Origin: Fischerella sp. JS2 | GTDB lineage: Bacteria; Cyanobacteriota; Cyanobacteriia; Cyanobacteriales; Nostocaceae | NCBI RefSeq assembly: GCF_032393985.1 | Contig: NZ_CP135918.1 | Span: 4,278,001-4,342,000, forward strand | Length of the DNA: 64,000 bases | Direction of reading: 5' to 3' | In this document: positions 27,017 to 36,900 of the stretch, in pieces | Numbering within the stretch: the stretch's first letter is position 1 | Layout of the letters: every line of letters begins with the position of its first letter | Translations under genes and position numbers: made by a program | Notes under the pieces: model-generated | What the model was told of the DNA's origin: nothing | Seen by the model: the letters and a program-made list of their open reading frames with translations, nothing else | Database searches by the model: none

Positions 27017-28036
27017 ATGCTTGTTATTAATAATTACAAGAAAGCCCTCAAAGAGTTTGACCGCACTCTTAAAATTAATCCTAATCACATTTCTACGTTA
27101 GTGCGTCGGGGTCAAATTTACCAATTCATGCAACGCTATGGGGATGCCTTAAAAGATTTTGACCGCGTCATTGAACTTGACCCCAATTTTACTGAGGCGC
27201 TGGCAATTCGGGGTGAAACTTACCGTTTAATGCAGAACTACGAAAAAGCACTCCTAGATTTTAACCGTGCGATCGCACTTAATCCTAACTGTGACTGGGC
27301 ACTGGCGAGTCGGGGTCAGACTTACCAATCTATGCAGCGCTACGAAGAAGCACTTAAAGACTTTAACCGTGCGATTAAAATTAATTCTAATTTAGATTGG
27401 GTGTTGGCAAGCCGGGGTCAAACTTATCAATCTATGCAGCGTTACAAACAAGCCCTTAAAGACTTTGACCGTGCTATCAAACTTAATCCTGGTAATGCTT
27501 GGGCGTTAGCTGGGCGGGGTGAAACTTATCGGTTGATGCAGCGCTACAAACAAGCACTCAAAGACTTTGACTGTGCTATTGAACTTAACCCTAATTATGC
27601 CTGGGTGCTAGTGACTCGGGGTGAAGTTTACCTGATGCTGAAACGATACAACGCTGCTCTTGCAGATTTTAACAGGGCTATAGAGTTGGAACCTAATAAT
27701 GACTGGTGTTTGTATGTTCGAGCTTTAGCCTACCAAACTCTGAAGCAACCAGACAAAGCACGGTCTGACTTTGCTAGTTCTGTGAAAGTTGCTAAAGAGC
27801 GTTACAAACAAAACTTTCAAGATTGGCAAAATACTTTTAATTTGGCTCTTTACTATCTGGCTGTTGATTATACCCCCACAGCAGAGCAGTTATATAGGTA
27901 TGCTCTCTCTCAGAGTGCAAGTTTGCAGCATATCCAGGAAGCAATCCGTGACTTGGATGATTTTTTAACTATCTTCCCCAATCATACACAGGCTCAGTCT
28001 CTGCGGCAGTTGTTGCAGTCTGTTTTAACACAATAA
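27017..28036 (+). CDS. Tetratricopeptide repeat protein
   Basis: A 339-residue protein with about seven or eight consecutive 34-residue TPRs (units such as RYKQALKDFDRAIKLNPGNAWALAGRGETYRLMQ), followed by an alpha-helical cap of about 110 residues. TPRs bind other proteins; no catalytic domain or signal peptide is present, so it is a cytoplasmic adaptor of unknown partner. Neighbouring repeat units are very similar at DNA level, which suggests expansion by duplication. ATG 27017 is the first start; the protein begins abruptly inside a repeat, so an N-terminal truncation is possible. Confidence 0.85.
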   Translation: MLVINNYKKALKEFDRTLKINPNHISTLVRRGQIYQFMQRYGDALKDFDRVIELDPNFTEALAIRGETYRLMQNYEKALLDFNRAIALNPNCDWALASRGQTYQSMQRYEEALKDFNRAIKINSNLDWVLASRGQTYQSMQRYKQALKDFDRAIKLNPGNAWALAGRGETYRLMQRYKQALKDFDCAIELNPNYAWVLVTRGEVYLMLKRYNAALADFNRAIELEPNNDWCLYVRALAYQTLKQPDKARSDFASSVKVAKERYKQNFQDWQNTFNLALYYLAVDYTPTAEQLYRYALSQSASLQHIQEAIRDLDDFLTIFPNHTQAQSLRQLLQSVLTQ

Positions 28037-28103
28037 TTTTACAGGTGCGATCGCTTGTCTAATTTTGGGAACACTGAATTTAGTCTCCCAAGGAGTAATA
28101 TAC

Positions 28104-28565
28104 ATGACAGCTAATCGCATCAGTGCCAATATTTCCCAGACAGATAGAGAAGCAGTAATGCAAGCGATCGCAACCATCAAAGCCAAGTTACCGTTTTTGA
28201 TTGATTTAACAACCGAAGAGCGTAAATCTTTACCAAAGCTAGGCGATAAAAGCCGGGCATTTGTCAGTAAGGCATTGGAAGTCGCTGTCCAGAATCCAGA
28301 CTTTCTGCCTCGATCATTTGATGTGGATGAAATGCGCCGCGATGTCGAACTATTTGAAGCTTTGTATCCTATTTTGCTATCGATTACCCAACTGCAAGAA
28401 TTGCTAGATGATACCTTTGTTGCTGTTGGTAGTGAAGCCTACGCAGCTGGGTTATTAGTATATAACTATGCTAAAGCTAGTGGTAAAGGTACTGGTTTAG
28501 ATGTGGCTTTAGATGATATGGGACAACGCTTTGCCCGGAAAAATCGCAAAGTCCAGCAATCATAA
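28104..28565 (+). CDS. Conserved small helical protein, function unknown
   Basis: A 153-residue protein from ATG 28104 (MTANRISANISQTDREAVMQ), chosen because AGGAG lies eight bases upstream; the frame is open from 28065. The sequence is almost all helical: QAIATIKAKLPFLIDLTTEERKSLPKLGDKSRAFV, ALEVAVQNPDFLPRSFDVDEM, LYPILLSITQLQELLDDTFVAVGSEAYAAGLLVYNYAK. I recognise it as a conserved bacterial hypothetical family without a known function. It lies 67 bp after the TPR gene and may be cotranscribed with it. Confidence 0.75.
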   Translation: MTANRISANISQTDREAVMQAIATIKAKLPFLIDLTTEERKSLPKLGDKSRAFVSKALEVAVQNPDFLPRSFDVDEMRRDVELFEALYPILLSITQLQELLDDTFVAVGSEAYAAGLLVYNYAKASGKGTGLDVALDDMGQRFARKNRKVQQS

Positions 28566-28827
28566 GGCAGAAGGCAGAGGGCAGAGGGCAGATGGCAGAA
28601 GGGGTAAGAATTTTCATGTTTGGTTATGCCAAAACCTGGCGTGAATGATTGTTTTTGAAATCGTAGACGCGCAAGCGGTGAGTCAGTGCGGTGGACGGGT
28701 TCCCCGGCATAAAGCACCTGACAAACCCGGAGGGCTTCCGTAAGGTACACAGATGAACACAGTACAAGGCGATAACCCATCTGTGTTCATCTGTGTGCAT
28801 CGGTGTTCGTTAATCATCTCATCTATA
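28566..28827. repeat. Dispersed repeats between genes
   Basis: GGCAGAAGGCAGAGGGCAGA units at 28566-28600, a GTAGACGCGCAAGCGGTGAG element with a GGTTCCCCGGC...CCGGAGGGCTTCCG inverted part (about 28663-28745), and ACACAGATGAACACAG/CATCTGTGTTCATCTGTG units to about 28810. No gene is supported here. Confidence 0.65.
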
Positions 28828-29016
28828 CTGCGAACGTGGCATTTCTTATTTCAAATGAAAAGTTTCCAGTTTCAAACGTGGCGCTTCTCATTTCAAATAA
28901 GAAATTTTCTGTTTCAAGTGAAAAGCTTCTTGTTTGAAGTAAAAAAATTCCTGTTTTAAGTGTGACATTTCTCGTTTGAAGTTAAAAATTTCCTGTTTTA
29001 AATCAGAACTGGAAAG
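28828..29016. repeat. Second 21-bp-period degenerate tandem array, about 9 units
   Basis: Nine consecutive 21-bp units, most beginning TTTCAA or TTTGAA and ending TTYCTG-like, for example TTTCAAATGAAAAGTTTCCA. The sequence differs from the 3388-3682 array but the period and degree of degeneracy are the same. A frame through part of it would encode FQxxxFL heptads; no start signal supports a protein. Confidence 0.82.
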
Positions 29017-29165
29017 TTCTGATCTAGGAATTTTAAGTTACTGAAATTCTTTACTATATTTAATCTGCAAAAATTAGCACCAAAACTTGGTATCTTTATG
29101 ATACCAGGGGCAACAACCACCATTTAATATCAATCAATTTACTTTAACGGCAGTTAATTTTATAC

Positions 29166-31685
29166 ATGCCTGAAGACTTTAGGAACTTCACTGACAAAAC
29201 TAGCGGTTTTGCTCACCCTGGTAATCAAGTTAACATTGGAACTCAGATTCATATGGGGCAAAAGCGGTTATTGCCCACAAAACTTATCCCCGATCGCGGT
29301 TCTGTTCATTTTGTGGGGCGAGAACAGGAACTGGCAATTGTCCATCAAGAGTTGCAGCAGGGAAATAATGTCGCTGTAGTAGGGATGGAAGGCGTAGGTA
29401 AAACCGAATTAGTCACCCAATACGCTAGACAATATGAAGATGTGTATGGGGGAATAGCTTGGTTTAACGCCAGCCAAACCAATCTCACCGCAGAAATTTT
29501 GCAATTGTTTCGCTTACAGTTTGGTTTGGAGATTCCCCAGGAATCAGGAAGAAGACTTTTAAGTCTCAATGAACAAGTTGCCTGGTGTTGGTCTAAATAT
29601 CCCGAATCTTCCTTGCCCATCTTAATTATTTTCGATAACGTTACCGATCTTGCCAATCTCCGCGAAGTCGTCCCCACCGAGAAGCGCTTCCGAGTCCTGG
29701 TAACTACAAAGCTACGGTATTTAGACCCCCATTTTATTCAAGAGATTTCCTTAAATGTTCTCTCACCCCAAAAAGAACCAGGAAAAGCATTAGAACTTTT
29801 TCAAAAGCTGCTAGGAGAACAAAACAAACGCATCGCCAATGAACCAGAAGCCGCAGCTGCAATCTGCGAATTTCTAAGATATTTCCCTTTAGGGATAGAG
29901 TTAGTGGGGGGTTATTTAGTTCAAAACCCGGAACTATCTCTAGATAACATGTTTCGGCGGTTGCAAGACCAGAAATTAGCAGATGCAGCCTTCCAGCAAC
30001 AGCATAATCTTAGTTCATCGCAACGGGGAGTCAAAACCGCTTTTGCTTTAACTTGGTCAGAACTCGACCCCTTAGCGCAACAACTAGGAAAATTATTGAG
30101 TTTATTTTCTCCCGAGTTGGTTCTTTGGGATTTGGTGGTTTGGATTGCGACAAGAAATGGAGAACCAGCAAAGCAAGAACAACACAAACAGCTAAGTTGG
30201 TCAGAAGATGAATTAAACAAAGCCAAAAAACAACTTTGCGATCGCAACTTGCTACAACAGGTAAAACACAGAGAAAAATGTTATGAAATTCATTCTTTAT
30301 TGCGCTTGTTCTTACAGGAACAGTTAGCAGCATCTGGGGAAATGAAGTTAGTCCTAGAAAAAATTTTTACCAATCATGCGATCGCTATTGCCAAAACTAT
30401 CCCTGATTCCCTCACCCTTAAGGATGTAAAATTCTTTAAAGCTATCATTCCCTATCTTGAAGACCTGGGAAGGCGTTTAATTGTAGAGTTTAGGGAAACA
30501 CCTGTTTGTACCTTGGTAGATGAATTCACTTGGGTATTTGTAGGGATAGGAAAATTTTACAAAGGACAGGGATTATATAAACTAGCAGAACCTTGGTATG
30601 AGGAATGTCTAAAAATTTGTCAAGCTTTGTTTACTAATGACCATCCCGACTTAGCTACTAGTTTGAACGGATTAGCGGAACTCTACTGTTCCCAAAGGCG
30701 TTATACCGAAGCCGAACCTCTCTACACTGAAGCTTTGGTCATGAGAAACCGCCTGTATGAAGGTGATCATCCCGACTTAGCACAAACCTTGAACGGATTA
30801 GCAAGGCTTTATAAAAGCCAAAGGCAGTACAGCGAAGCCGAACCTCTTTACACTGAAGCTTTGGCAATCAGAAAGCGGCTGTATGCAGGCGATCATCTAG
30901 ACTTAGCACAAAGCTTGAACAGTTTAGCAAGTATTTACAAAATTCAAGGGCGGTACAGCGAAGCCGAACCTCTTTACACCGAAGCTTTGGCAATCAGAAA
31001 GCGGCTGTATGAAGACGACCATCCAGACGTGGCACAAAGCTTGAACAGTTTAGCAAGCATTTACAAAATTCAAGGGCGGTACAGCGAAGCCGAACCTCTT
31101 TACACCGAAGCTTTGGCAATCAGAAAGCGGCTGTATGAAGGCGACAATCCCGACATAGCACAAAGCTTGAACAACTTAGCTTTACTCTACAATAGCCAAG
31201 CGCGGTACAGCGAAGCCGAACCCCTTTACATTGCAGCCCTTGCAATGAGAAAACGGCTGTATGAACACGACCACCCCGACGTGGCACAAAGCTTAAATAA
31301 TTTAGCTTCACTCTACAATAGCCAAGGGCGATATGCCGAAGCCGAACTTCTTTTTCAAGAAGCCCTAGAAATGAGAAAGCACCTCTATGAAGGCGACAAT
31401 CCTGACGTAGCTACTAGCTTGAACAATTTAGCTTCACTCTACCGTTCTCAAGGGCGATATGCCGAAGCCAAACCCCTCTTACAGGAAGCCTTGGTGATGT
31501 GTGAACGAGTGTTAGGAGTTGATCATCCTTGGACAGTGAAAATTCGAGAAAATTTGACAATCCTGCAACACCAGCATACCTCTGCTTCTGTTTGGATGCG
31601 TTCGCTAGGTTGTGGGCAAATCTTGTTCTCTCTACCCTGGTCATTAGTTAAAAGTTTGACTTTGATCTTTCGTCGCTTGGGTTAA
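29166..31685 (+). CDS. NB-ARC/TPR STAND protein
   Basis: An 839-residue STAND ATPase. A short N-terminus (GNQVNIGTQIHMGQKRL) leads into NB-ARC: FVGREQEL (49-56), Walker A GMEGVGKT (73-80), Walker B-like LPILIIFDNV (about 150), a sensor RFRVLVTTKLRYL, and a GLPL-like FPLGIELVGG. A winged-helix region follows to about 400. Residues about 445-790 contain eight or nine 42-residue kinesin-light-chain-type TPRs (RYSEAEPLYTEALAIRKRLYEGDHPDVAQSLNNLA pattern). No known effector domain (TIR, protease, nuclease) is present at either end. Such proteins sense ligands through the TPR part and oligomerise; some related bacterial proteins defend against phage. Repeats are very similar in DNA. Confidence 0.88.
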   Translation: MPEDFRNFTDKTSGFAHPGNQVNIGTQIHMGQKRLLPTKLIPDRGSVHFVGREQELAIVHQELQQGNNVAVVGMEGVGKTELVTQYARQYEDVYGGIAWFNASQTNLTAEILQLFRLQFGLEIPQESGRRLLSLNEQVAWCWSKYPESSLPILIIFDNVTDLANLREVVPTEKRFRVLVTTKLRYLDPHFIQEISLNVLSPQKEPGKALELFQKLLGEQNKRIANEPEAAAAICEFLRYFPLGIELVGGYLVQNPELSLDNMFRRLQDQKLADAAFQQQHNLSSSQRGVKTAFALTWSELDPLAQQLGKLLSLFSPELVLWDLVVWIATRNGEPAKQEQHKQLSWSEDELNKAKKQLCDRNLLQQVKHREKCYEIHSLLRLFLQEQLAASGEMKLVLEKIFTNHAIAIAKTIPDSLTLKDVKFFKAIIPYLEDLGRRLIVEFRETPVCTLVDEFTWVFVGIGKFYKGQGLYKLAEPWYEECLKICQALFTNDHPDLATSLNGLAELYCSQRRYTEAEPLYTEALVMRNRLYEGDHPDLAQTLNGLARLYKSQRQYSEAEPLYTEALAIRKRLYAGDHLDLAQSLNSLASIYKIQGRYSEAEPLYTEALAIRKRLYEDDHPDVAQSLNSLASIYKIQGRYSEAEPLYTEALAIRKRLYEGDNPDIAQSLNNLALLYNSQARYSEAEPLYIAALAMRKRLYEHDHPDVAQSLNNLASLYNSQGRYAEAELLFQEALEMRKHLYEGDNPDVATSLNNLASLYRSQGRYAEAKPLLQEALVMCERVLGVDHPWTVKIRENLTILQHQHTSASVWMRSLGCGQILFSLPWSLVKSLTLIFRRLG

Positions 31686-31900
31686 TGTGGAGTTCGCAGG
31701 ATAAATCGGTGTTCGTTTTTCCTCTACTGAACTTCATCGCAAACCGCTAAATCTTTGATTAATCGTAGACGCGCTCATAGGCTTCAAGGTAGGGTACACC
31801 GATACACACAGATGGACACAGATAGATTATTTGTATCGCTTCTCTAAGAAACAATGATTAATCACATCAGAGGTAATTTCAGAAAAACTCTTATTTCCTC
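31686..31900. repeat. Dispersed repeat in the gap between convergent genes
   Basis: Contains a GTAGACGCGCTCATAGGCTT unit with GGTACACCGATACACACAG (about 31764-31825). No gene. Confidence 0.5.
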
Positions 31901-33919
31901 TTACACCCTTATACCCCTTACTCCATGTTTCCACTGCTTTTCACTCTCTACACTCATTGATTCTTGGTGCAGAACACTGTGTAAAGTTTGTAATAATTCT
32001 TTAGTCGTGTACGGTTTAGCAAGAAACCCTTTCACTGCGGCATTTCCCATCAGTTTATCGTTGGTTGCTAAACCACTGACAGCAATAATTTTGACTTGGG
32101 AATTGATTTTTTGTAAGGTGCGAGTTGTAGTTACACCGTCCATTAATGGCATCATCATATCCATCAACACAATGCTAATATCATCTTGATACTGGGCATA
32201 AAGTGCGATCGCTTCAATTCCATCCTTAGCTGTTATCACTCGATAGTTATAAGTTTCTAACGAGATTTTGGTAGTCTCAAGAATTTTGGCTTCGTCATCA
32301 ACAACTAAAACTAATTCTCCGTTTCCTTTTAGCAGTTCTAAGTCTTCTGATAGCGGTATTACAGCTGCTTCGACTGCTGGCAAGAATACTTTAAATTCAG
32401 TTCCTTTACCCACTTGACTGAACACGTTCACAAAACCACCGAAACCTTTAATAATGCCCCTGACGGTGGAAAGACCCAAACCTGTACCTTTGCCAATCTC
32501 TTTAGTAGTGAAAAACGGCTCAAATATTCTATCTAGTATTTCTGTTGGCATCCCAATTCCCGTATCTGCAATAGTAATTGCAATGTACGGGCCAACACAG
32601 GCATCAAGATTCATGCGGGCGTATTGTTGATCAATAAAGAGATTTTCGGCAGAAATACTCAAAGTTCCACCATTGGGCATAGCATCACGGGCGTTGACTA
32701 CTAAATTCATGATCACCTGATGCAAGTTGGTAGCATCTCCAATCACAGCCCAAAGGTCTGGCTTGATATTCGTAGCAAGTTCAATGGATTTGGGAAATGT
32801 CTCTTCGACAATTTGCTTAATTTCCGAGAACAAGTGATTTACTTGCACAATTGTACGCTTGCCTTCCACACCACGGGTAAAGTGCAACACTTGCTTCACC
32901 AAAGCAGCCCCACGTTTGGCGTTAGATTCTATAGTCTTAAATAATTGTTGACTGCGTTCATCGATGTTAGAGTATTTTAGTTGCAGTAGTTGGGATGCTG
33001 TCAAAATTGGAGTCAGTATATTATTCAGGTCATGGGCAATACCACCAGCAAGTGTACCAACACTCTCTAATCTTTGGGCGCGCAGAAATTGACTTTCGAG
33101 TAGTTTTTTCTCTGTAATGTCGGTGTTAACTGTCAGAATCGATTTTGGCTGCCCGTCTTTATCACGCATCAAAGTCCAGCGACTAGCAACGATAATTGCT
33201 TTGCCTTCTTTAGTAATCTGATGCAATTCACCTTGCCACGAACCAGACTTGGCTAAATTTTTATGGATGTTTTGCAGTTGCGAAACAGTTTCTGGTTTAT
33301 ATAAAAGCTGATTAGCATTCTTACCAATCGCTTCTTGCGCCTGCCATCCGTATAAATGCTCAGCCCCTTGGTTCCAATAATGAATGATATTGTCCCAGTC
33401 GCGCAAGATAATCGCATCTGTAGCGATATCCAGCAAAGCAGCTTGTTCGCGGATTTTTTGTTCTGCTTGCTTACGTTCAGAAATCTCTGCTTCTAGATGC
33501 AGATTTTGTTCTTGGAGTTCCTTCGTCAAATTCCGCAGTTTCAGATGTAGTTCGATGCGGGCTAAAACTTCTTCGTGCTGAAGCGGCTTGGTAATATAAT
33601 CGACTGCACCAAGGTTTAAACCTTTTACTTTATCTACTGTGTCGGAAAGCGCAGTCATGAAAATGATGGGAATATCTTTTGTTAATTCATTGCCTTTCAA
33701 ACGACGGCATGTTTCAAAACCGTCCATTTCTGGCATGAGTATATCTAAGAGTATCAGGTCGGGTGGGGCGTATTCTGCTCTGGCGATCGCACTTTCACCA
33801 TCTTCTGCAACTAAGACTGTAAATCCAGAATCTCCTAAAAAATCAAATAACATTTCGAGGTTGGTGGGAGTGTCATCCACAATCAGGATGACACCCTTTT
33901 GATTTAAATCAGTTTTCAT
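31901..33919 (-). CDS. Hybrid sensor kinase: receiver-PAS-histidine kinase-receiver
   Basis: A 672-residue soluble protein. The first receiver (about 8-125) has the phospho-Asp in LILLDILMPEMDG (Asp59). After a coiled segment, a PAS domain (about 155-275: AALLDIATDAIILRDWDNIIHYWNQGAEHLYGW) precedes the kinase. The phospho-His is in AGGIAHDLNNILTP (about 293), followed by the ATPase domain with VMNLVVNARDAM and GKGTGLGLSTVRGIIKGFGG. A C-terminal receiver (about 550-660) has IVLMDMMMPLMDG. It starts 11 bp after the stop of the giant kinase gene upstream on the same strand, so the two are probably one operon and may phosphorelay together. Confidence 0.92.
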   Translation of the reverse strand: MKTDLNQKGVILIVDDTPTNLEMLFDFLGDSGFTVLVAEDGESAIARAEYAPPDLILLDILMPEMDGFETCRRLKGNELTKDIPIIFMTALSDTVDKVKGLNLGAVDYITKPLQHEEVLARIELHLKLRNLTKELQEQNLHLEAEISERKQAEQKIREQAALLDIATDAIILRDWDNIIHYWNQGAEHLYGWQAQEAIGKNANQLLYKPETVSQLQNIHKNLAKSGSWQGELHQITKEGKAIIVASRWTLMRDKDGQPKSILTVNTDITEKKLLESQFLRAQRLESVGTLAGGIAHDLNNILTPILTASQLLQLKYSNIDERSQQLFKTIESNAKRGAALVKQVLHFTRGVEGKRTIVQVNHLFSEIKQIVEETFPKSIELATNIKPDLWAVIGDATNLHQVIMNLVVNARDAMPNGGTLSISAENLFIDQQYARMNLDACVGPYIAITIADTGIGMPTEILDRIFEPFFTTKEIGKGTGLGLSTVRGIIKGFGGFVNVFSQVGKGTEFKVFLPAVEAAVIPLSEDLELLKGNGELVLVVDDEAKILETTKISLETYNYRVITAKDGIEAIALYAQYQDDISIVLMDMMMPLMDGVTTTRTLQKINSQVKIIAVSGLATNDKLMGNAAVKGFLAKPYTTKELLQTLHSVLHQESMSVESEKQWKHGVRGIRV

Positions 33920-33930
33920 AAATCCTCTTA

Positions 33931-36900
33931 TTATGAATATTTTTTGAGAAATTCTAAAATTTTCTTACCTTTAAAACCTTTGGCAAGTTGGCGTAAATAC
34001 CTGGCAAAAGGAAGCAATTTTGCATCCAATTTCTCTAATTCAGCGGCTTTTTGAGCAATACTTTTGATATCACCCCTCATTGCTAAATCTAGCAAAATAG
34101 CTAGCTCTTCTGCTGGTGGAGCAATAAATTTTAGCTCTTGTTGAGACTCCTGAGCGAGAATGGAAATTTGAGATTTTGGCTCAATATCTTCCTGCTGTTG
34201 CCCATTACTTCTTGCCTCTTCATAAACCCATTCCAACCCCAAGTGAACCCGTAATTTTTCTAAAACCTCCGCTACCCGCACTGGTTTGGAGAGAAAATCA
34301 TCACAACCCACTCCTATACTCTGTTTTTGATCAAACTCAAAAACGCTAGCCGAGACGGCAATTATTACTACTTCCTTTAGTTCTGGTAAATTTCTCAGGC
34401 GACGAGTAGCTTCAAAGCCATCCATGACTGTCATCACTAAGTCCATAAAAATCACATCTGGCTTAAATTTTTGTGCTTTGTTCAAACCATCTAAACCATT
34501 TGTTGCTTCTATGACTTCAAATCCCAAAGGCTGTAATATATTGACCAATACAGAGCGATTTGCCAATTTATCATCTACAACTAAAACTTTGCGTTTAGCA
34601 CCAACAAAGCGAATAATATTACGCTCATCGGCATTCTGAGCATGAGTTTGTTGAGCAACCTCTGGTAAATTCAAATCGACCCAAAAAATACTCCCTTTAC
34701 CTAAACTACTCTTTACTTTCAGTTCACCGCCCATCATTTGCACTAATTGACGGCTAATTGCCAATCCTAATCCTGTTCCTTCTGTCTTACGACTATCCTC
34801 ACCCACCTGCTGGAATGGCAGAAATATTTCTTCTAATTTATCTGGTGCAATACCAATCCCTGTATCTTCTAATTGAAAGCGAATTTTAGTAATTGGTAAT
34901 TGGTTCGGTTTTTCTTCCTTTCCTATTGTCCCTTTCCTATCACCTATCACATCCACTGTGAAAGTTATACTACCTTTTTCTGTAAACTTGATGGCATTGC
35001 TAATTAAATTAATCAATATTTGGCGCAAGCGTTTTTCATCGGCTCGGACAATTCTTGGTAAGGGAGATAATACTTTGTAAACTAAAGAAATTCCTTTCTT
35101 ATGGGCATTAATGCAGCACATTTGCATAAGATTATCCAAAAAAGCTGGAAAATGAAATTCTTTGGGATAAAGTTGCATTTTCCGAGCTTCAATTTTTGAG
35201 ACGTCTAAAATATCGTTAATTAATGTGAGTAAGTGTTCACCACATTGATAAATAATGTTTACACCATTTATTTGCTGTTCAGTTAAATTTTTACTTTTCT
35301 GGAAAATTTGAGCATAACCCAAAATACCATTAAGCGGGGTGCGGAGTTCATGGCTCATGTTAGCCAGGAATTCACTTTTAGCACGGTTGGCGGCTTCGGC
35401 TGTTTCTTCTGCACGTTGGCGATCGCGAATTTCCTGTTGTAGTTGTAAATTTTTGGCTTCCAACTCTAGGGTTCGCTGTTGTACTTTTGCTTCTAGCGTG
35501 CGATTGGATTCCTCCAAATCATTATAAAGACGTGCATTTTCAATTGAGATTGCTGCTTGAGAAGATAACAGTTGTAAAACTTTTAATCTTTCTGGTGTAA
35601 ATGCTCCAATAATCAAATTATTTTCTAAGTAAAGAATGCCAATCAGTTTACCTTGATTAATAATTGGCGTACACAATATAGATTTTGGTTGGTGATTAAT
35701 GATATAGCTATCAGTTGTAAAAACTCCCTCAAGAGTCGCATCATTTAAAACAACATTTTGGTGAGTTCGATGCACATAATTAATTACAGATATTGGTAAC
35801 TCCTGACTAGAATCTACAGGCATCGATTGCTGCACATTTATCTCATCTTGGTCAAATCTTCCCGCAGCTTCTACAAACAAACTTCCTGCTTTTTCTAAAA
35901 TCAAAAATCCTATTTCTGCACCAGCATTTTCAATGACAATATGCATCAATTTAGTCAGCAACTTATCTAAAACAATTTCGCCAGAAAGAGCTTGCGAAGC
36001 TTTTTTAACTGCGGCTAAATCGAAACCTACGGGAATCTTTGTACTCGTAGAGTCAATTAACCAATTCTTTTCTATTTCTTGGGTTTTTCTGTCTGAGATG
36101 CGAGAGAAAATTTGAGGATATCTTGCTTCCAAATCTCCAACTTTCGCTGTTGCTCCCCAGCGAATATATCCATAGTAAGCATCAATTAGATAGGTTTGAC
36201 CAACCTTTTCTCTACCAAGCTCAAAATAAAATTTTGCTGCCAGTTCATTAGCTAATGCTTCTTCTTGGATGTATCCCTGCTCCTTAGCACCAGCAATGGC
36301 TCGGTCATAATATTCCATTGCTTGCCAAGATTGACTTAATACCCGCCCTTTCTCTGCTTCCACCAAGTCATATTTATGCTGAAAATTCATCGGAGCATGG
36401 TCTGCCCATTTTTGCATTTTTTCCTGATTACTAATTACTCCATTTAAGAAATATTCTTGTTGTGAAGATGACACTAATGGATATATTGCAAGTTTTACTA
36501 AAGCATCATAGAAATAGAACACTGGTACAGCAAGAAATGCTTTCACTCCATCTAAATATTGCTCAGCTTGAACTGCATTTTCCAATGCTTGATGGTACTG
36601 TTCAAATAGATAACAAAGGATAAGTTTGTTTAAATAAAAATAGTGGAGTCCTGTTCTATCATTAGCCTTCTTAAGAAGTGGTAATGCTTTCTCCTCGTTG
36701 TACACTTTACCCAGTAAACAACAAGAATTTTCACAAGGTTCAAGCAAGTTAATAACTGACTGTTGAAAGATTTGATTCCAGCTTAAAGCGTTTTCTTGTT
36801 TAAGTTGAGCCAGGGCATTACTGGTTGTTGCCATTTCTTGTTCGAGTCTTGGCAGTTCCTGACCAATGTAATAGGAATATTGACATTTTTGCATAGCGGC

